Below are positions 34,240-44,336 of a DNA stretch of 64,000 nucleotides, piece after piece; the stretch's first letter is position 1, and every line of letters starts with the position of its first letter. The notes under the pieces were generated by a model. That model was not told where the DNA came from, searched no databases, and saw only the letters and a program-made list of their open reading frames with translations. Made by a program: the position numbers and the translations under genes. Origin of the DNA: Candidatus Dormiibacterota bacterium (GTDB lineage: Bacteria > Acidobacteriota > Polarisedimenticolia > Gp22-AA2); NCBI GenBank assembly GCA_035635555.1, contig DASQAT010000059.1, forward strand, positions 1 through 64,000, written 5' to 3'.

Positions 34240-35379
34240 ATGGAGATGACCCGAAAACTTGGCGACCGGGACGGACCTCCCGGGCCGGAGGAGGCGGCCG
34301 GCGAGGTGCGGCCCATGACCGAGAGCGACGTTCCGCGGGTCGTGAGGCTGTACGAGCGTGTGTTCGCCGGGCCCGGGGCGCGCAGCGACGAGTCCGTGCA
34401 GGATCACCTGCGCGCGGTCTTCTGCCGGAATCCCTGGCGCGACGAGGCGCTCCCCTCCCTCGTGTACGAGGACGAGTCCGGGGCGATCGCCGGGTGCCTC
34501 GGAGTGGTGCCGCGCACGATGCTGTTCGAAGGCCGGCCGATCCAGGCCGCGGTCAGCCACACCTTCATGGTCGAGCCCGGCAGCCGATCGAGCCTGGCGG
34601 CCCTGGCGCTCGCCCGCGCGTTTCTCGAGGGCGGCCAGGACCTCTCGATCGCCGAGGGGGGCGGCGCGTCCCGCCGGATCCTGGAGCGGTTCGGAGGATC
34701 GACCTCGCTCCTCCTCAGTCTGCGCTGGACCCGGCCGTTGCGCCCGAGCCGTTACGTCCTGTCGATCCTGAAGCGGCGCGGCCTGGCGGCGGTGGCGTCC
34801 TGGGCGTGCGCCCCCTTCTGCTCCGCCGCGGACGCGCTCGCCCCCCTCGTCCTGGGGGAGCCGGTCCGGATGCCCCGCCCGCGCTCCACGGGGGAGGATC
34901 TGACCACGGACGATCTGCTGGAGGGGCTGTCCCGCCTGACGGTCGATCGATCCCTGCGGCCGCAGTACGACCGGGCATCCCTGGATTGGCTCCTGAGTCT
35001 GCTGGCGAACCGGAGGCGCCGTGGTCTGTTCCAGCGCGTCGCCGTGCGGGACGGCGCGGGAGATCTTCTGGGCTGGTACCTCTATTACCTCAACGCCGGC
35101 GGCATCAGCGAAGTCGTGCAGGTCGCCGCGAGAAAGGGGTTCATGGACGAGGTCCTGACCCACCTCTTTCACCACGCCCGCAAGGGGGGTGCCCTGGCGG
35201 TGTCGGGACAGATGGACCCGGCCGCCTTCCAGGCGCTCGCCGCGAAGGGGTCCGTCTTTCACCATGATGGAATCTCGTGGTTCCTGGTGCATTCCAGGAA
35301 CCCGCGCGTGCTCGCGGCGATCCATCGGGCCGACGCCTTTCTGACGAGGCTGGAGGGGGAGTGGTGCATTGGACCCTAG
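34240..35379 (+). CDS. GNAT-like acyltransferase
   Basis: 379 residues. The N-terminal 160 residues have a GNAT-like pattern (VRPMTESDVPRVVRLYERVF, GAIAGCLGVVPRTMLFEG, VSHTFMVEPGSRSSLAALAL); the C-terminal part (about 230-370) repeats a transferase-like fold with LLGWYLYYLNAGGISEVVQVA. The double arrangement is like the two-lobed FemAB/GNAT proteins of EPS loci. Substrate unknown. Confidence 0.65.
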   Translation: MEMTRKLGDRDGPPGPEEAAGEVRPMTESDVPRVVRLYERVFAGPGARSDESVQDHLRAVFCRNPWRDEALPSLVYEDESGAIAGCLGVVPRTMLFEGRPIQAAVSHTFMVEPGSRSSLAALALARAFLEGGQDLSIAEGGGASRRILERFGGSTSLLLSLRWTRPLRPSRYVLSILKRRGLAAVASWACAPFCSAADALAPLVLGEPVRMPRPRSTGEDLTTDDLLEGLSRLTVDRSLRPQYDRASLDWLLSLLANRRRRGLFQRVAVRDGAGDLLGWYLYYLNAGGISEVVQVAARKGFMDEVLTHLFHHARKGGALAVSGQMDPAAFQALAAKGSVFHHDGISWFLVHSRNPRVLAAIHRADAFLTRLEGEWCIGP

Positions 35380-36584
35380 GTGTGCGTGATTGGAGCGGCC
35401 CGCTGGGCGCCGTTCTGGAGAGGGAGCGGGAGGTCGTGTCGGTCGAGGTCGTAGACGACACCGGTCGTCTCATGGAGTTGAGGGAGGAATGGGACGACCT
35501 GCTCGCGGAGAGCGAGGCGGATGGCCTGTTTCTGACATGGGAGTGGCTGTCGACCTGGTGGAGACATCTGGGAGGGGACAGGAGGCTGTTCATCGCGGTC
35601 GTGCGCCATCGAGGCGAGCTCGTGGCCATAGCGCCGATGACAGTGAGGCCGCCGGGACTCTCCAGCGTTCTGCCGTTCCCGGCGCTCGAGTTCATGGGCA
35701 CCGGCAGCATCGGCTCCGACTACCTGGACGTGATCATCCGCCGCGGGCACGAGTCCAGCGCCATGAAGACCATCGCCGAGTGCGTCTCCGGCATGAACCG
35801 CGCCATCGAGCTCGAGCAGATCAAGATCGGGGGATGCGCCGCGCTCGAGGTCGGCCGGCTCCTGGGTCGATGCGGCTGGAGCGTCTCGGAGGAGGAGACC
35901 AACGTCTCGCGGTACATCGATTTGACCGGGCGATCGTGGACGGATTACCTCGGCAGCCTCGGTGCGGCGCACCGATACAACTTCAAACGCAGGCTGCGGC
36001 GGCTCCGGCGTGAGTTCAAGGTGCGCTTCGAAGCGAGCACGACGGAGGAAGACCGGGGTCCGGCGCTGGGCCGTCTGATCGCCCTTCACCGGGCGCGCTG
36101 GAGGGAATTCACGCGCGCCTTCCACACCCCGGGCCACGTACGCTTCCACGAAGACTTCACGCGGCTCGCCTGCGAGCGTGGCTGGCTGAGGATCTTCACG
36201 CTGTGGCTGGACGACGAAGCGGTGGCGGCCCTGTACGCCCTGCGTTACGGGAAGGTCTTCTCGTTCTACCAGTCGGGGTTCGATCCGGCGTACGCGAAAT
36301 TCAGCACCGGCCTGGTGACCATGGGTCTCGCCATCGAGAGCGCTTTCGAGGAAGGGGCGCAGGAATTCGACATGCTGCAGGGGCTGGAGCAGTACAAGGA
36401 GCGCTGGGCGGACCGGGTCCGCCCGCTCGGACGGGTCGAATGCTACCCGCCGCACCTGCGCGGGCTCATCTACCGCCGCGCGATGGAGCTGAGCCGGGCG
36501 GCCCGGCGCGCCGCGCGCCGCGTGCTCCCCCGGACCATCGCCGACAGGCTCGCCCTGCGGCGCGAGCGCGTGCCGAGGAGCTGA
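35361..36584 (+). CDS. FemAB/BcsL-like GNAT acyltransferase
   Basis: About 407 residues with the CelD/BcsL pattern: WDDLLAESEADGLFLTWEWLSTWWRHLGG at the N-terminus (about 35-65), then the C-terminal lobe RYNFKRRLRRLRREF, ARWREFTRAF and ALYALRYGKVFSFYQSGFDP, ending in MLQGLEQYKERWAD. Such proteins occur in EPS and PEP-CTERM clusters and may transfer aminoacyl or acyl groups to polymer or lipid carrier. It overlaps the preceding gene by about 19 nt. Start codons GTG at 35361, 35364 or 35382 are all possible. Confidence 0.72.
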   Translation: MVHWTLGVRDWSGPLGAVLEREREVVSVEVVDDTGRLMELREEWDDLLAESEADGLFLTWEWLSTWWRHLGGDRRLFIAVVRHRGELVAIAPMTVRPPGLSSVLPFPALEFMGTGSIGSDYLDVIIRRGHESSAMKTIAECVSGMNRAIELEQIKIGGCAALEVGRLLGRCGWSVSEEETNVSRYIDLTGRSWTDYLGSLGAAHRYNFKRRLRRLRREFKVRFEASTTEEDRGPALGRLIALHRARWREFTRAFHTPGHVRFHEDFTRLACERGWLRIFTLWLDDEAVAALYALRYGKVFSFYQSGFDPAYAKFSTGLVTMGLAIESAFEEGAQEFDMLQGLEQYKERWADRVRPLGRVECYPPHLRGLIYRRAMELSRAARRAARRVLPRTIADRLALRRERVPRS

Positions 36585-36588
36585 TCGC

Positions 36589-37674
36589 TTGGTGCGACAC
36601 GTCGTCAAATCGGGCCTGGCCTGCGGGCTGCGCTGGAGCGGGACGAGCCTCCTGAGACGGAGGCTCAACGGCCGCTCCGGAACTCCGTGGATCGTCGGGT
36701 ACCACCGGGTCGTGGAGGACTACGCGCGGAGCGCGCGGCGCTCCATCCCGGCCATGCTGGTCAGCCGCGCGATGCTTCGCCGTCACCTCGACTGGATCGG
36801 GCGGCGCTTCGATGTGGTTCCTCTCGACGAGATCGTCACGCGCCGCGGGCGGGGGGGGAGGTTCCGCAGGCCGTCGGCGGCCATCACCTTCGACGACGGC
36901 TTCCGCGACGTCTACGAGCTGGCCTTCCCGCTCCTGAAGGCGAAGGGGATGCCGGCGGCGATCTTCGTCGTGACCTCCCTTGTCGGCACGTCCGGCGTCC
37001 CCTTGTTCGAGCGGCTGTACCTGGCGCTGCTGCGCGCGCGGAACACCTCGCAGTCCCTGAGCACCCGGCTCGGGAGCATCGTGTCGGCCCTCGGTCTCGA
37101 GGTCGAGGGACTCGCGGACGCCGCGCCCGCGGCGGGGGATACGCTCCGGCTGACGCGACGGATCCTGGAAACTCTGCGCCGGGACGATCTCGCGCTCCTG
37201 GTGGAAGCGCTCGAGAAGGAGGTCGGAGTGGACGAAGAGGCCCTCCGCGAGCGTCGTCCTCTCGACTGGGACATGCTCAAGGAGATGCGGCGCTCGGGTG
37301 TCACCATCGGCTCGCACACGCGCCGGCATGTCGTCCTGACCCTGGAGAGCGAGAAGCGCGTGCAGGAGGAGACGGTCGGATCCCGGCGCGATCTGGAGGA
37401 ACGGCTCGGCGCCGCCGTCCACCACTTCGCCTACCCGAACGGCTGGTTCGACGACGCGACCGTGGCCGCCGTGCAGGCGGCCGGATACAGCTTCGCCTAC
37501 ACCTCGTGCCGCCACCGCGATCCCGCTCATCCCCATCTGACCCTGCCGCGCACCCTCCTGTGGGAGAAGTCGAGCCTCGGGATGTTCGGCACCTTCTCGC
37601 CCGCCGTGATGGGCTGCCAGGCCGATGGCACCTTCGATCGCTCCGGGCTGTGCCCCCTGCACCGTCGGAACTGA
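36589..37674 (+). CDS. Polysaccharide deacetylase-like protein 1
   Basis: 361 residues with the NodB-homology motifs AITFDDGFRD (catalytic base and metal Asp) and SHTRRH (H-x3-H metal site). No signal peptide is obvious. It could N-deacetylate sugars in the repeat unit or mature polymer. The start is TTG (36589) or the adjacent GTG, with GAGGAG upstream. A second deacetylase is at 44333. Confidence 0.85.
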   Translation: MVRHVVKSGLACGLRWSGTSLLRRRLNGRSGTPWIVGYHRVVEDYARSARRSIPAMLVSRAMLRRHLDWIGRRFDVVPLDEIVTRRGRGGRFRRPSAAITFDDGFRDVYELAFPLLKAKGMPAAIFVVTSLVGTSGVPLFERLYLALLRARNTSQSLSTRLGSIVSALGLEVEGLADAAPAAGDTLRLTRRILETLRRDDLALLVEALEKEVGVDEEALRERRPLDWDMLKEMRRSGVTIGSHTRRHVVLTLESEKRVQEETVGSRRDLEERLGAAVHHFAYPNGWFDDATVAAVQAAGYSFAYTSCRHRDPAHPHLTLPRTLLWEKSSLGMFGTFSPAVMGCQADGTFDRSGLCPLHRRN

Positions 37675-37678
37675 GCCC

Positions 37679-39130
37679 ATGGATTCGACCCTCAAACCCA
37701 CCGCCGTGCTGATGTCGGGCCGTCTGGCCGGCATCGTCGTGGCGTTCAGCATCCCGATCGTGCTCGCCAGGACCCTCGACCAGTCCGCCTTCGGCACGTA
37801 CAAGCAGCTGTTCCTGATCTACGCCACTCTGTACGGGATCGCCCAGCTCGGCATGGCGGAGAGCCTGTTCTACTTTCTCCCGGCCGACCCGGCGAAGGCC
37901 GGCCGCTACACGCTGAACTCGCTGCTGGTCCTGGCCGCGGCGGGAGCCTTCTGCTTCTTCGCGCTCTGGGCCGGCCGTGACCGGGTGGCGGCGTGGTTCG
38001 GAAACGGCGACCTCGCGGCAGGCCTTCCGTGGATCGGCCTCTACCTCGGGCTGATGCTCGCATCGACGCCGCTCGAGATCGTGCAGGTCGCCCGCAATCG
38101 CTTCGCCCGGGCCGCCTGGACCTACGCCGCGTCGGACCTGGCGCGGACCGCCCTGTGCCTGCTTCCGGTGCTCCTGTCGAGGAGCCTCCGGGGAGTCCTG
38201 ATCGGGGGAGCGGCGTTCGCGCTTCTGCGCTTCGGGGCGGTCATCCGGATACTGAGCACGGAGTTCGGCCACGAGCCCCGGCCGGACCCTTCGCTTCTGC
38301 GCACGCAGCTGGCCTACGCCATGCCCTTCCAGCTGGCGGTCCTGCTCGAGATCCTGCAGGCGAACCTGCACCAGTACGCGGTGTCCCTGCGTTTCGATCC
38401 GGCGACCTTCGCGATCTACTCCGTCGGCTGCCTGCAGGTGCCGCTGGTGGACCTCCTGGCCGGCACGAGCTGCAACGTCATGATGGTGAAGATGGGGGAG
38501 GACCTCCGGACCGGCCGCGGCGAGGCGGCCGTGGCCGCCTGGCACGCCACGGTCCGCAAGCTGGCCCTGGCGTTCTTCCCCCTCGTCGCGATCCTGCTGG
38601 TCAACGCGCGCGACCTCATCGTCTTCCTGTTCACGGCGCGCTACCTGGAGAGCGTGCCGATCTTCATGGTCTGGACCGCATCCTTCCTTCTCATGACGCT
38701 CCCCGTGGACGGAGTCCTGCGGGTGCACGCCGACACCCGCTTCCTGTTTCTGCTCGGGGCGGTCAAGCTCCTGATCATCGGGGCCACGGTCGGCTGGTTC
38801 CTCGGGCGCTTCCAGCTGCTGGGCGGCGTGTTCGTGTCCCTGCTGGCCGTCCTGGTCGGGAAATCGCTGGCGCTCTTCCGGGTGAAGCGCCATTTGAAGG
38901 TGACGTGGTCCGGACTCATGCCGTGGTCGTCCCTGGCCGCCACCCTCCTCTCGGCCCTGGCCGCCGCTCTTCCGGCTCTCCTGGTCAAGGACACGCTGGC
39001 GCTTCCCCCCGTGGCGTCGATGCTCGTGAGCGGCGTGGTCTACCTTCTCGCCTACGCCGCGCTGGCCGGTGGATTCATCGACAGCGGTCTGCGCCGGCGG
39101 CTCGTGTCGATCCTGGAGGCGCAGAGGTAG
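37679..39130 (+). CDS. Wzx-type flippase (polysaccharide biosynthesis protein)
   Basis: About 483 residues with 12-14 predicted membrane segments; N-terminus LMSGRLAGIVVAFSIPIVLARTLDQSAFGTYKQLFLIYATLYGIAQLGM is typical of the Polysacc_synt/MATE-like flippases. It should move lipid-linked repeat units across the inner membrane for Wzy. ATG at 37679 starts 4 nt after the deacetylase stop. Confidence 0.87.
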   Translation: MDSTLKPTAVLMSGRLAGIVVAFSIPIVLARTLDQSAFGTYKQLFLIYATLYGIAQLGMAESLFYFLPADPAKAGRYTLNSLLVLAAAGAFCFFALWAGRDRVAAWFGNGDLAAGLPWIGLYLGLMLASTPLEIVQVARNRFARAAWTYAASDLARTALCLLPVLLSRSLRGVLIGGAAFALLRFGAVIRILSTEFGHEPRPDPSLLRTQLAYAMPFQLAVLLEILQANLHQYAVSLRFDPATFAIYSVGCLQVPLVDLLAGTSCNVMMVKMGEDLRTGRGEAAVAAWHATVRKLALAFFPLVAILLVNARDLIVFLFTARYLESVPIFMVWTASFLLMTLPVDGVLRVHADTRFLFLLGAVKLLIIGATVGWFLGRFQLLGGVFVSLLAVLVGKSLALFRVKRHLKVTWSGLMPWSSLAATLLSALAAALPALLVKDTLALPPVASMLVSGVVYLLAYAALAGGFIDSGLRRRLVSILEAQR

Positions 39131-39134
39131 GGGC

Positions 39135-40217
39135 ATGCGCGGCCTCCGGTCGTCACGGTCTCCGAAGATCGCCATGGTGGCCGCCAGCCACGACATCCTC
39201 GGCGGACAGTTCGTCCAGGCGGCCAGCCTCGCGGCCGCGCTGCGCGCGGACGGAGCGGAGGTCACATTCATCCCGGTCAACCCGCCCTTCCCCGCCGCGA
39301 TCCGCTGGGCGCGCCGCTGGCCGTATGCCCGGACGGTGCTGAACGAAGCGCTCTATCTCCCGAGTCTGGGCGGCTTGAGGGACGCGGACGTCGTGCACGT
39401 CTTCTCGGCGGCCTACTGGTCGTTTCTCCTGGGCCCCGCGGCCGCCATCACGATGGCGAGGGCTCTCCACAGGCGCGTGATCCTTCACTACCACAGCGGT
39501 GAAGCGGAGCGGCATCTCGCCCGGTGGGGAGCCCTTGTCCACCCGTGGCTGCGGCGGGTCGACGAGATCGTCGTTCCCTCGGAGTACCTGCGACGGATCT
39601 TCGCGGTCCACGGATATCGCGCGCGGGTCATCCGGAACGTGATCGAGACGCCGCGATTCTGCTACCGCGAGCGCGTCCCGCTGCGTCCGCGCCTCCTGTC
39701 CACCCGCAATTTCGAGCCGCATTACCGGGTGGAGAACACCCTGCGGGCCTTCGCCGCCCTGCGGAGCCGCTACCCCGAGGCGACTCTGACCCTCGCGGGG
39801 TACGGCAGCGAGGAGGAACGCCTCCGGCAGGTGGCTGCCCGGCTCGGCCCGCAGGGCATCCGGTTCGCGGGGCGGGTGGAGCCCGAGAACGTGCCGGCCC
39901 TTTACGAAGGCTCGGACATCTTCGTCAACTCGTCGGTCATCGACAACCAGCCGGTCTCGATCCTCGAGGCCTTCGCCTCGGGTCTTCCCGTCGTGTCCAC
40001 CGGCACCGGGGACATCCCCGCCATGGTCGGGTCGGGGGAGATGGGCCTCCTCGTGCCTCCCGACCGGCCCGATGCGATGGCGCAGGCCGTCGCCGCCCTG
40101 CTGCAGGAGCCGCAGCGGGCCCTGCTCATCGCGCGGCGTGCCCGGGAGGCGATCAGGGACTACGCCTGGACGAGCGTGCGGGAGGCGTGGTCGGCGGTGT
40201 ACGCGGGGCGGTCGTGA
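39135..40217 (+). CDS. Family 4 glycosyltransferase
   Basis: About 360 residues, GT-B fold: AASHDILGGQFVQAASLAAAL near the N-terminus; C-domain LLSTRNFEPHYRVENTLRAFAAL, LAGYGSEEERL and the donor site DIFVNSSVIDNQPVSILEAFASGLPVV. A cytosolic glycosyltransferase of the repeat-unit pathway. ATG chosen 4 nt after the flippase stop; reading further upstream overlaps the flippase gene. Confidence 0.88.
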   Translation: MRGLRSSRSPKIAMVAASHDILGGQFVQAASLAAALRADGAEVTFIPVNPPFPAAIRWARRWPYARTVLNEALYLPSLGGLRDADVVHVFSAAYWSFLLGPAAAITMARALHRRVILHYHSGEAERHLARWGALVHPWLRRVDEIVVPSEYLRRIFAVHGYRARVIRNVIETPRFCYRERVPLRPRLLSTRNFEPHYRVENTLRAFAALRSRYPEATLTLAGYGSEEERLRQVAARLGPQGIRFAGRVEPENVPALYEGSDIFVNSSVIDNQPVSILEAFASGLPVVSTGTGDIPAMVGSGEMGLLVPPDRPDAMAQAVAALLQEPQRALLIARRAREAIRDYAWTSVREAWSAVYAGRS

Positions 40218-42349
40218 TGAGACTGCAGCGTCTGCTCGGCATCGGGATGGGCGGCCTCGCCGAGCGCGGCCGCCAGGAGGGGCGCAAGTGGCTGGAGCGG
40301 CGGGGCCTGGCGCGTCCGGAGCCCATGCGGTCCTTCACGGACGAGCATCGCCTCGAGCGCTTCCGCAAGGTGAGCGCGGTGCGGTTCTTCGCCGGGGCGA
40401 TGACCCGCGCGACGCCGTTCTTCCTGGCAGCCCGGATGCCGGAAGCCCGGACACGCGCGCTCCGAACCGCCTCAGATCTCTGGAAGGGGCGCTTCGATCT
40501 GCTCGGGTACCGCGGTCTCTCGTTCGGCGATCCGGTGGACTGGCACCTCGACCCGGTCTCGGGGCGACGCGCCCCGCTGGTCCACTGGAGCCTGATCGAT
40601 CCGCTCGATGCCCGGGCGGTCGGGGACAGCAAGGTGGTCTGGGAGCTCAACCGTCACCAGTGGCTGGTCCGCCTGGGGCAGGCGTTCCGTCTCACGGGGG
40701 ACGACCGCTTCGCCGAGGCGTTCGCGCTTCACGTGCGCGACTGGCTCAAGGCCAACCCGGAGGGGATCGGAATCAACTGGACGAGCAGCCTGGAGGCGGC
40801 CCTGCGCCTGATCTCCTGGTGCTGGGCCCTCTGTCTGTTCCGGGGCGCGCCGGCGCTCACGAACGGGTTGTTCACGCAGATGCTCTCCTCCATCCGGGCG
40901 CACGCCACGCACGTGGAACGGTACCTGTCGCGATCGTACTCGCCCAACACGCACCTCACCGGCGAGGCGCTCGGCCTGTTCTACGCCGGCACCCTCTTCC
41001 CGGGCCTGCGCGACGCCCCGCGCTGGGGACAGCTGGGCGCGCGGATTCTGCTGGAGGAGAGCGGGCGGCAGATTCTTCCCGACGGTGTGTATTTCGAGCG
41101 CTCCACCTGCTACCAGCGCTACACCGTGGAGATCTACCTGCATTTCCTGATCCTGGCGCGCCGCAGCGGCCTGGATCTGCCCGAGGTCCTGGAACAGCGG
41201 GTCTGCCGCATGCTCGACGTCCTGCTGGCGCTGCGGCGCCCCGACGGAGCGATGCCTTCGATCGGTGACGCCGATGGCGGCTGGCTGTTGCCTCTCGACG
41301 AGAGGAGTCCCGAGGATCTTCGCGGGGTGTTCTCGACCGCGGCGGCCCTGTTCGAGCGGGCCGACTACGCCTGGGCGGCCGCCGGAGCGGCCCCCGAGAC
41401 GCTGTGGCTGCTCGGGCGGGCCGGGATCGAAGCCTTCGAGGCGATGACGCCTGAACCGCCGGCCGTGAACCCCTCCCGCCTGTTCCCCGAAGGCGGGTAC
41501 GCGGTGATGCGCAGCGGCTGGTCGCCCCGGGACCATCAGCTCATCTTCGACGTCGGTCCGCTCGGCTGTCCCATCAGCGCGGGGCACGGGCACGCCGACC
41601 TGCTCGGAATCCAGTGCGCCGCGTTCGGCAAGCCGTTCCTGACGGACCCCGGCACCTACGGGTATACCGCCGAGCCGGAGTGGCGCGATTTCTTCCGCGG
41701 TACCGCGGCCCACAGCACCGTGATCGTCGATGGCCGGCCCCAGGCCGAGGCGGCGGGGCCGTTCGCCTGGAAGGAGAGGCCCGCGGCGCGCCTGCGCCGC
41801 TTCTTCACCTCGGACGACGTCGATTTCGCCGACGCCGAGCACGACGCCTACGGCCGTCTGTCCGATCCGGTGAGGCACCGCCGCCGTCTGCTGTTCGTCA
41901 AGCCGCGGTTCTTCATCATCGTGGACGACCTCGACGGCCGGGAGGAGCACCGGGTCGAGCTCCGATTCCAGTTCGGCCCGATGGTCGTGACGGTCGATCC
42001 GGAGCTGTGGGCGCGGGCGTACGGACCGGGGCGCCACGATCTCAGGATCCGCCCCCTGGCGACAGTCCCGCTCTCCGGCGAGGTGCGCGAGGGGGAGACC
42101 GGGCCGATCCAGGGGTGGGTGTCGCCGGACTACGGCCGCCGCCTGGCGGCTCCCGTCCTGATCTACCGGGCCGTGACGCGCCTGCCGGTGCGGATCGTCA
42201 CCCTCCTTCTGCCGTGCGATCGACCGTCCGAGCCTCTCCCTTCCGTGCTCCCGCTCCTCCGGGACGGCCGCCTGGCCGGCCTCCGCCTCGACTCGTCGGG
42301 AGAGTCCTTCCGCTTCGACGACGACGATTTCGTCGTGGAGAGGTCCTAG
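40217..42349 (+). CDS. Heparinase II/III-family protein (polysaccharide lyase-like)
   Basis: About 710 residues. An N-terminal alpha/alpha toroid (about 90-400: WELNRHQWLVRLGQAF, INWTSSLEAALRLISWCWAL, SPNTHLTGEALGLFYAG, YFERSTCYQRYTVEIYLHFL) and a beta-sandwich (about 420-700: GHGHADLLGIQCAAFGKPFLTDPGTYGY, HSTVIVDGRPQ). Conserved Asn, His, Tyr and the HGHAD motif fit the family's lyase sites. Family members cleave uronic-acid polymers; here it may trim or turn over the EPS. No signal peptide is clear. The start overlaps the previous stop by one base. Confidence 0.83.
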   Translation: MRLQRLLGIGMGGLAERGRQEGRKWLERRGLARPEPMRSFTDEHRLERFRKVSAVRFFAGAMTRATPFFLAARMPEARTRALRTASDLWKGRFDLLGYRGLSFGDPVDWHLDPVSGRRAPLVHWSLIDPLDARAVGDSKVVWELNRHQWLVRLGQAFRLTGDDRFAEAFALHVRDWLKANPEGIGINWTSSLEAALRLISWCWALCLFRGAPALTNGLFTQMLSSIRAHATHVERYLSRSYSPNTHLTGEALGLFYAGTLFPGLRDAPRWGQLGARILLEESGRQILPDGVYFERSTCYQRYTVEIYLHFLILARRSGLDLPEVLEQRVCRMLDVLLALRRPDGAMPSIGDADGGWLLPLDERSPEDLRGVFSTAAALFERADYAWAAAGAAPETLWLLGRAGIEAFEAMTPEPPAVNPSRLFPEGGYAVMRSGWSPRDHQLIFDVGPLGCPISAGHGHADLLGIQCAAFGKPFLTDPGTYGYTAEPEWRDFFRGTAAHSTVIVDGRPQAEAAGPFAWKERPAARLRRFFTSDDVDFADAEHDAYGRLSDPVRHRRRLLFVKPRFFIIVDDLDGREEHRVELRFQFGPMVVTVDPELWARAYGPGRHDLRIRPLATVPLSGEVREGETGPIQGWVSPDYGRRLAAPVLIYRAVTRLPVRIVTLLLPCDRPSEPLPSVLPLLRDGRLAGLRLDSSGESFRFDDDDFVVERS

Positions 42350-42353
42350 ATCG

Positions 42354-44336
42354 ATGTGCGGGATCGTCGGAATCGTCCGGTTCGACCCCCGCGAAAGGGT
42401 GGATGCCAGCCGACTGAAGAGGATGGCCGACGCGCTCCGGCACCGGGGGCCGGACGGGTCGGGACAGTGGATCGAAGGACCGATCGGGCTCGGGCACCGT
42501 CGTCTGGCGATCATGGACGTCGCCGGCGGCGCCCAGCCGATGACCAACGAGGACGGCTCGCTCGTCATCGTGCACAACGGCGAGACCTACAACCACCCGG
42601 TCCTGCGGCCGCTCCTCGAGGCGAAAGGACACCGCTACCGCACCCGCAGCGACACCGAGACCATCCTGCATCTCTACGAAGACGAAGCGGAAGGGTGCGT
42701 CGAGCGACTGCGCGGCATGTTCGCCTTCGCGCTCTGGGACCGCCGGGAGGGGCGGCTGCTCCTGGCGCGCGATCGCCTCGGGATCAAGCCGCTCTACTAC
42801 GCCCTGACCGACTCCGAGCTGCTGTTCGCCTCGGAGATCAAGGCGATCCTGGCCGCGGGCTCGGTGCGGGCCGCGCTCGACGAAGCGGTCCTCCCCGAGT
42901 TCCTGGCGACCCGCTTCGTCTCCGGCGAGGAGACCTTCTTCCGCGGCGTGCGCAAGCTGCTGCCCGGGAGGACGCTGACCTGGTCCCTCGAGCGCGGGTT
43001 CGGAGGGCGCCGCTACTGGAGCCTGCCCGCGCCGCGGGAGCCGGCCGGCGGCGGACTTCAGGAAGAGGCCGTGAGAGTGCGGGATCGGCTCGAGGAGGCC
43101 GTGAGAGTCCACCTCATGAGCGACGTCCCCGTGGGCCTCTTCCTGTCCGGCGGGATCGATTCCTCGGCCATCGCGGCGCTGGCGGCGAGGCTGGCCGGCC
43201 GCCCGCTCCGCACCTTCGCGGTCGGCTTCGCCGAGAAGGATGCCGACGAGCTGGCGTACGCGCGGCTCGCGGCGCGCTCCGTCGGCGCTGTGCACCGCGA
43301 GGTGGTCATGTCCGCCGGGGAATTCTTCCACGCCCTGCCGCGCCTCGTCTGGCACGAGGACGAGCCGATCGCCTTTCCCTCGAGCGTTCCGCTTCACTTC
43401 GTTTCCCGGCTGGCGGCGGAGCACGTCAAGGTGGTGCTGACGGGAGAAGGGGCGGACGAGCTCTTCCTCGGCTATAACCGCTACCGGGTCACGCGCTGGA
43501 ACGAGCGTCTGGGCGCGGCCTACGGCGCGCTGGTGCCCCCGATCCTGAGGGACGCCGCGGGACGCCTCGTCACGACGCTGCCACGGCCGGCCCGCCGGTA
43601 CGCCTCGCGGACATTCCTGGCGTTCGGGTCCGGCCCGCGAGAGTCGTTCTTCGAGAACTTCGCGGTGTTTCCCGAGGCGCGGCTCAAGACGCTCCTTCTG
43701 GACCGCGGCCCGCTCGACGCCCGCGACCCGTATGCCGTCGGGTTGCGCTGCTACGGGGAGACCGCCGGCTCCTCGCTCCAGAAGATGAGCCACGCCGACC
43801 TCCAGACTTACCTGGTCGAGCTCCTCATGAAGCAGGACCAGATGAGCATGGCGGCCTCGATCGAGAGCCGCGTCCCCTACCTGGACCACGAGTTCGTCGA
43901 GTACATCGCGTCCCTGCCGCCCGATCTCAAGATCCGCGGCCTGCGGACCAAGGCGATCCTGAGGGAGGCGGTCCGGGGGCTGGTGCCGCGCGAGATCCTG
44001 ACGCGGAGGAAGATGGGCTTCCCGGTCCCGGTCGGTCTCTGGTTCCGCGGGCCGTTCGCGCCGCTCGTCGGCGATCTCGTCCTGGGACCCCGCGCCCTCG
44101 GCCGCGGTCTCTTCGATCGATCCGAGGTCGAGCGTCTTTACGCCGAGCACCGCTCCGGGTCGGCGCGGCACGCCGACAGGCTGTGGCTCCTGATCAACCT
44201 GGAAATCTGGCAGCGAATCTTCATCGATGGTGAGGACCCCGCCGACATGATGTCGGCCGCGAGCGAGCCCGCGGCCAGGATCGCGTCGCCTGGTCTTGCA
44301 ATGGCCGCGGGGGCGGCCGGGAGGCGTCACCCATGA
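42354..44336 (+). CDS. Asparagine synthase-like glutamine amidotransferase 2
   Basis: 660 residues, catalytic Cys2 (MCGIVGIVRFDPRE), glutaminase domain to about 200, PP-loop SGGIDSS and MKQDQMSMAASIESRVPYLDH in the synthetase domain. Same family as the protein at 13135 but clearly diverged and with a long C-terminal tail. Two amidotransferases plus an AlgD-like uronate-forming dehydrogenase suggest amidated uronic acids in the polymer (inference). Confidence 0.9.
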   Translation: MCGIVGIVRFDPRERVDASRLKRMADALRHRGPDGSGQWIEGPIGLGHRRLAIMDVAGGAQPMTNEDGSLVIVHNGETYNHPVLRPLLEAKGHRYRTRSDTETILHLYEDEAEGCVERLRGMFAFALWDRREGRLLLARDRLGIKPLYYALTDSELLFASEIKAILAAGSVRAALDEAVLPEFLATRFVSGEETFFRGVRKLLPGRTLTWSLERGFGGRRYWSLPAPREPAGGGLQEEAVRVRDRLEEAVRVHLMSDVPVGLFLSGGIDSSAIAALAARLAGRPLRTFAVGFAEKDADELAYARLAARSVGAVHREVVMSAGEFFHALPRLVWHEDEPIAFPSSVPLHFVSRLAAEHVKVVLTGEGADELFLGYNRYRVTRWNERLGAAYGALVPPILRDAAGRLVTTLPRPARRYASRTFLAFGSGPRESFFENFAVFPEARLKTLLLDRGPLDARDPYAVGLRCYGETAGSSLQKMSHADLQTYLVELLMKQDQMSMAASIESRVPYLDHEFVEYIASLPPDLKIRGLRTKAILREAVRGLVPREILTRRKMGFPVPVGLWFRGPFAPLVGDLVLGPRALGRGLFDRSEVERLYAEHRSGSARHADRLWLLINLEIWQRIFIDGEDPADMMSAASEPAARIASPGLAMAAGAAGRRHP

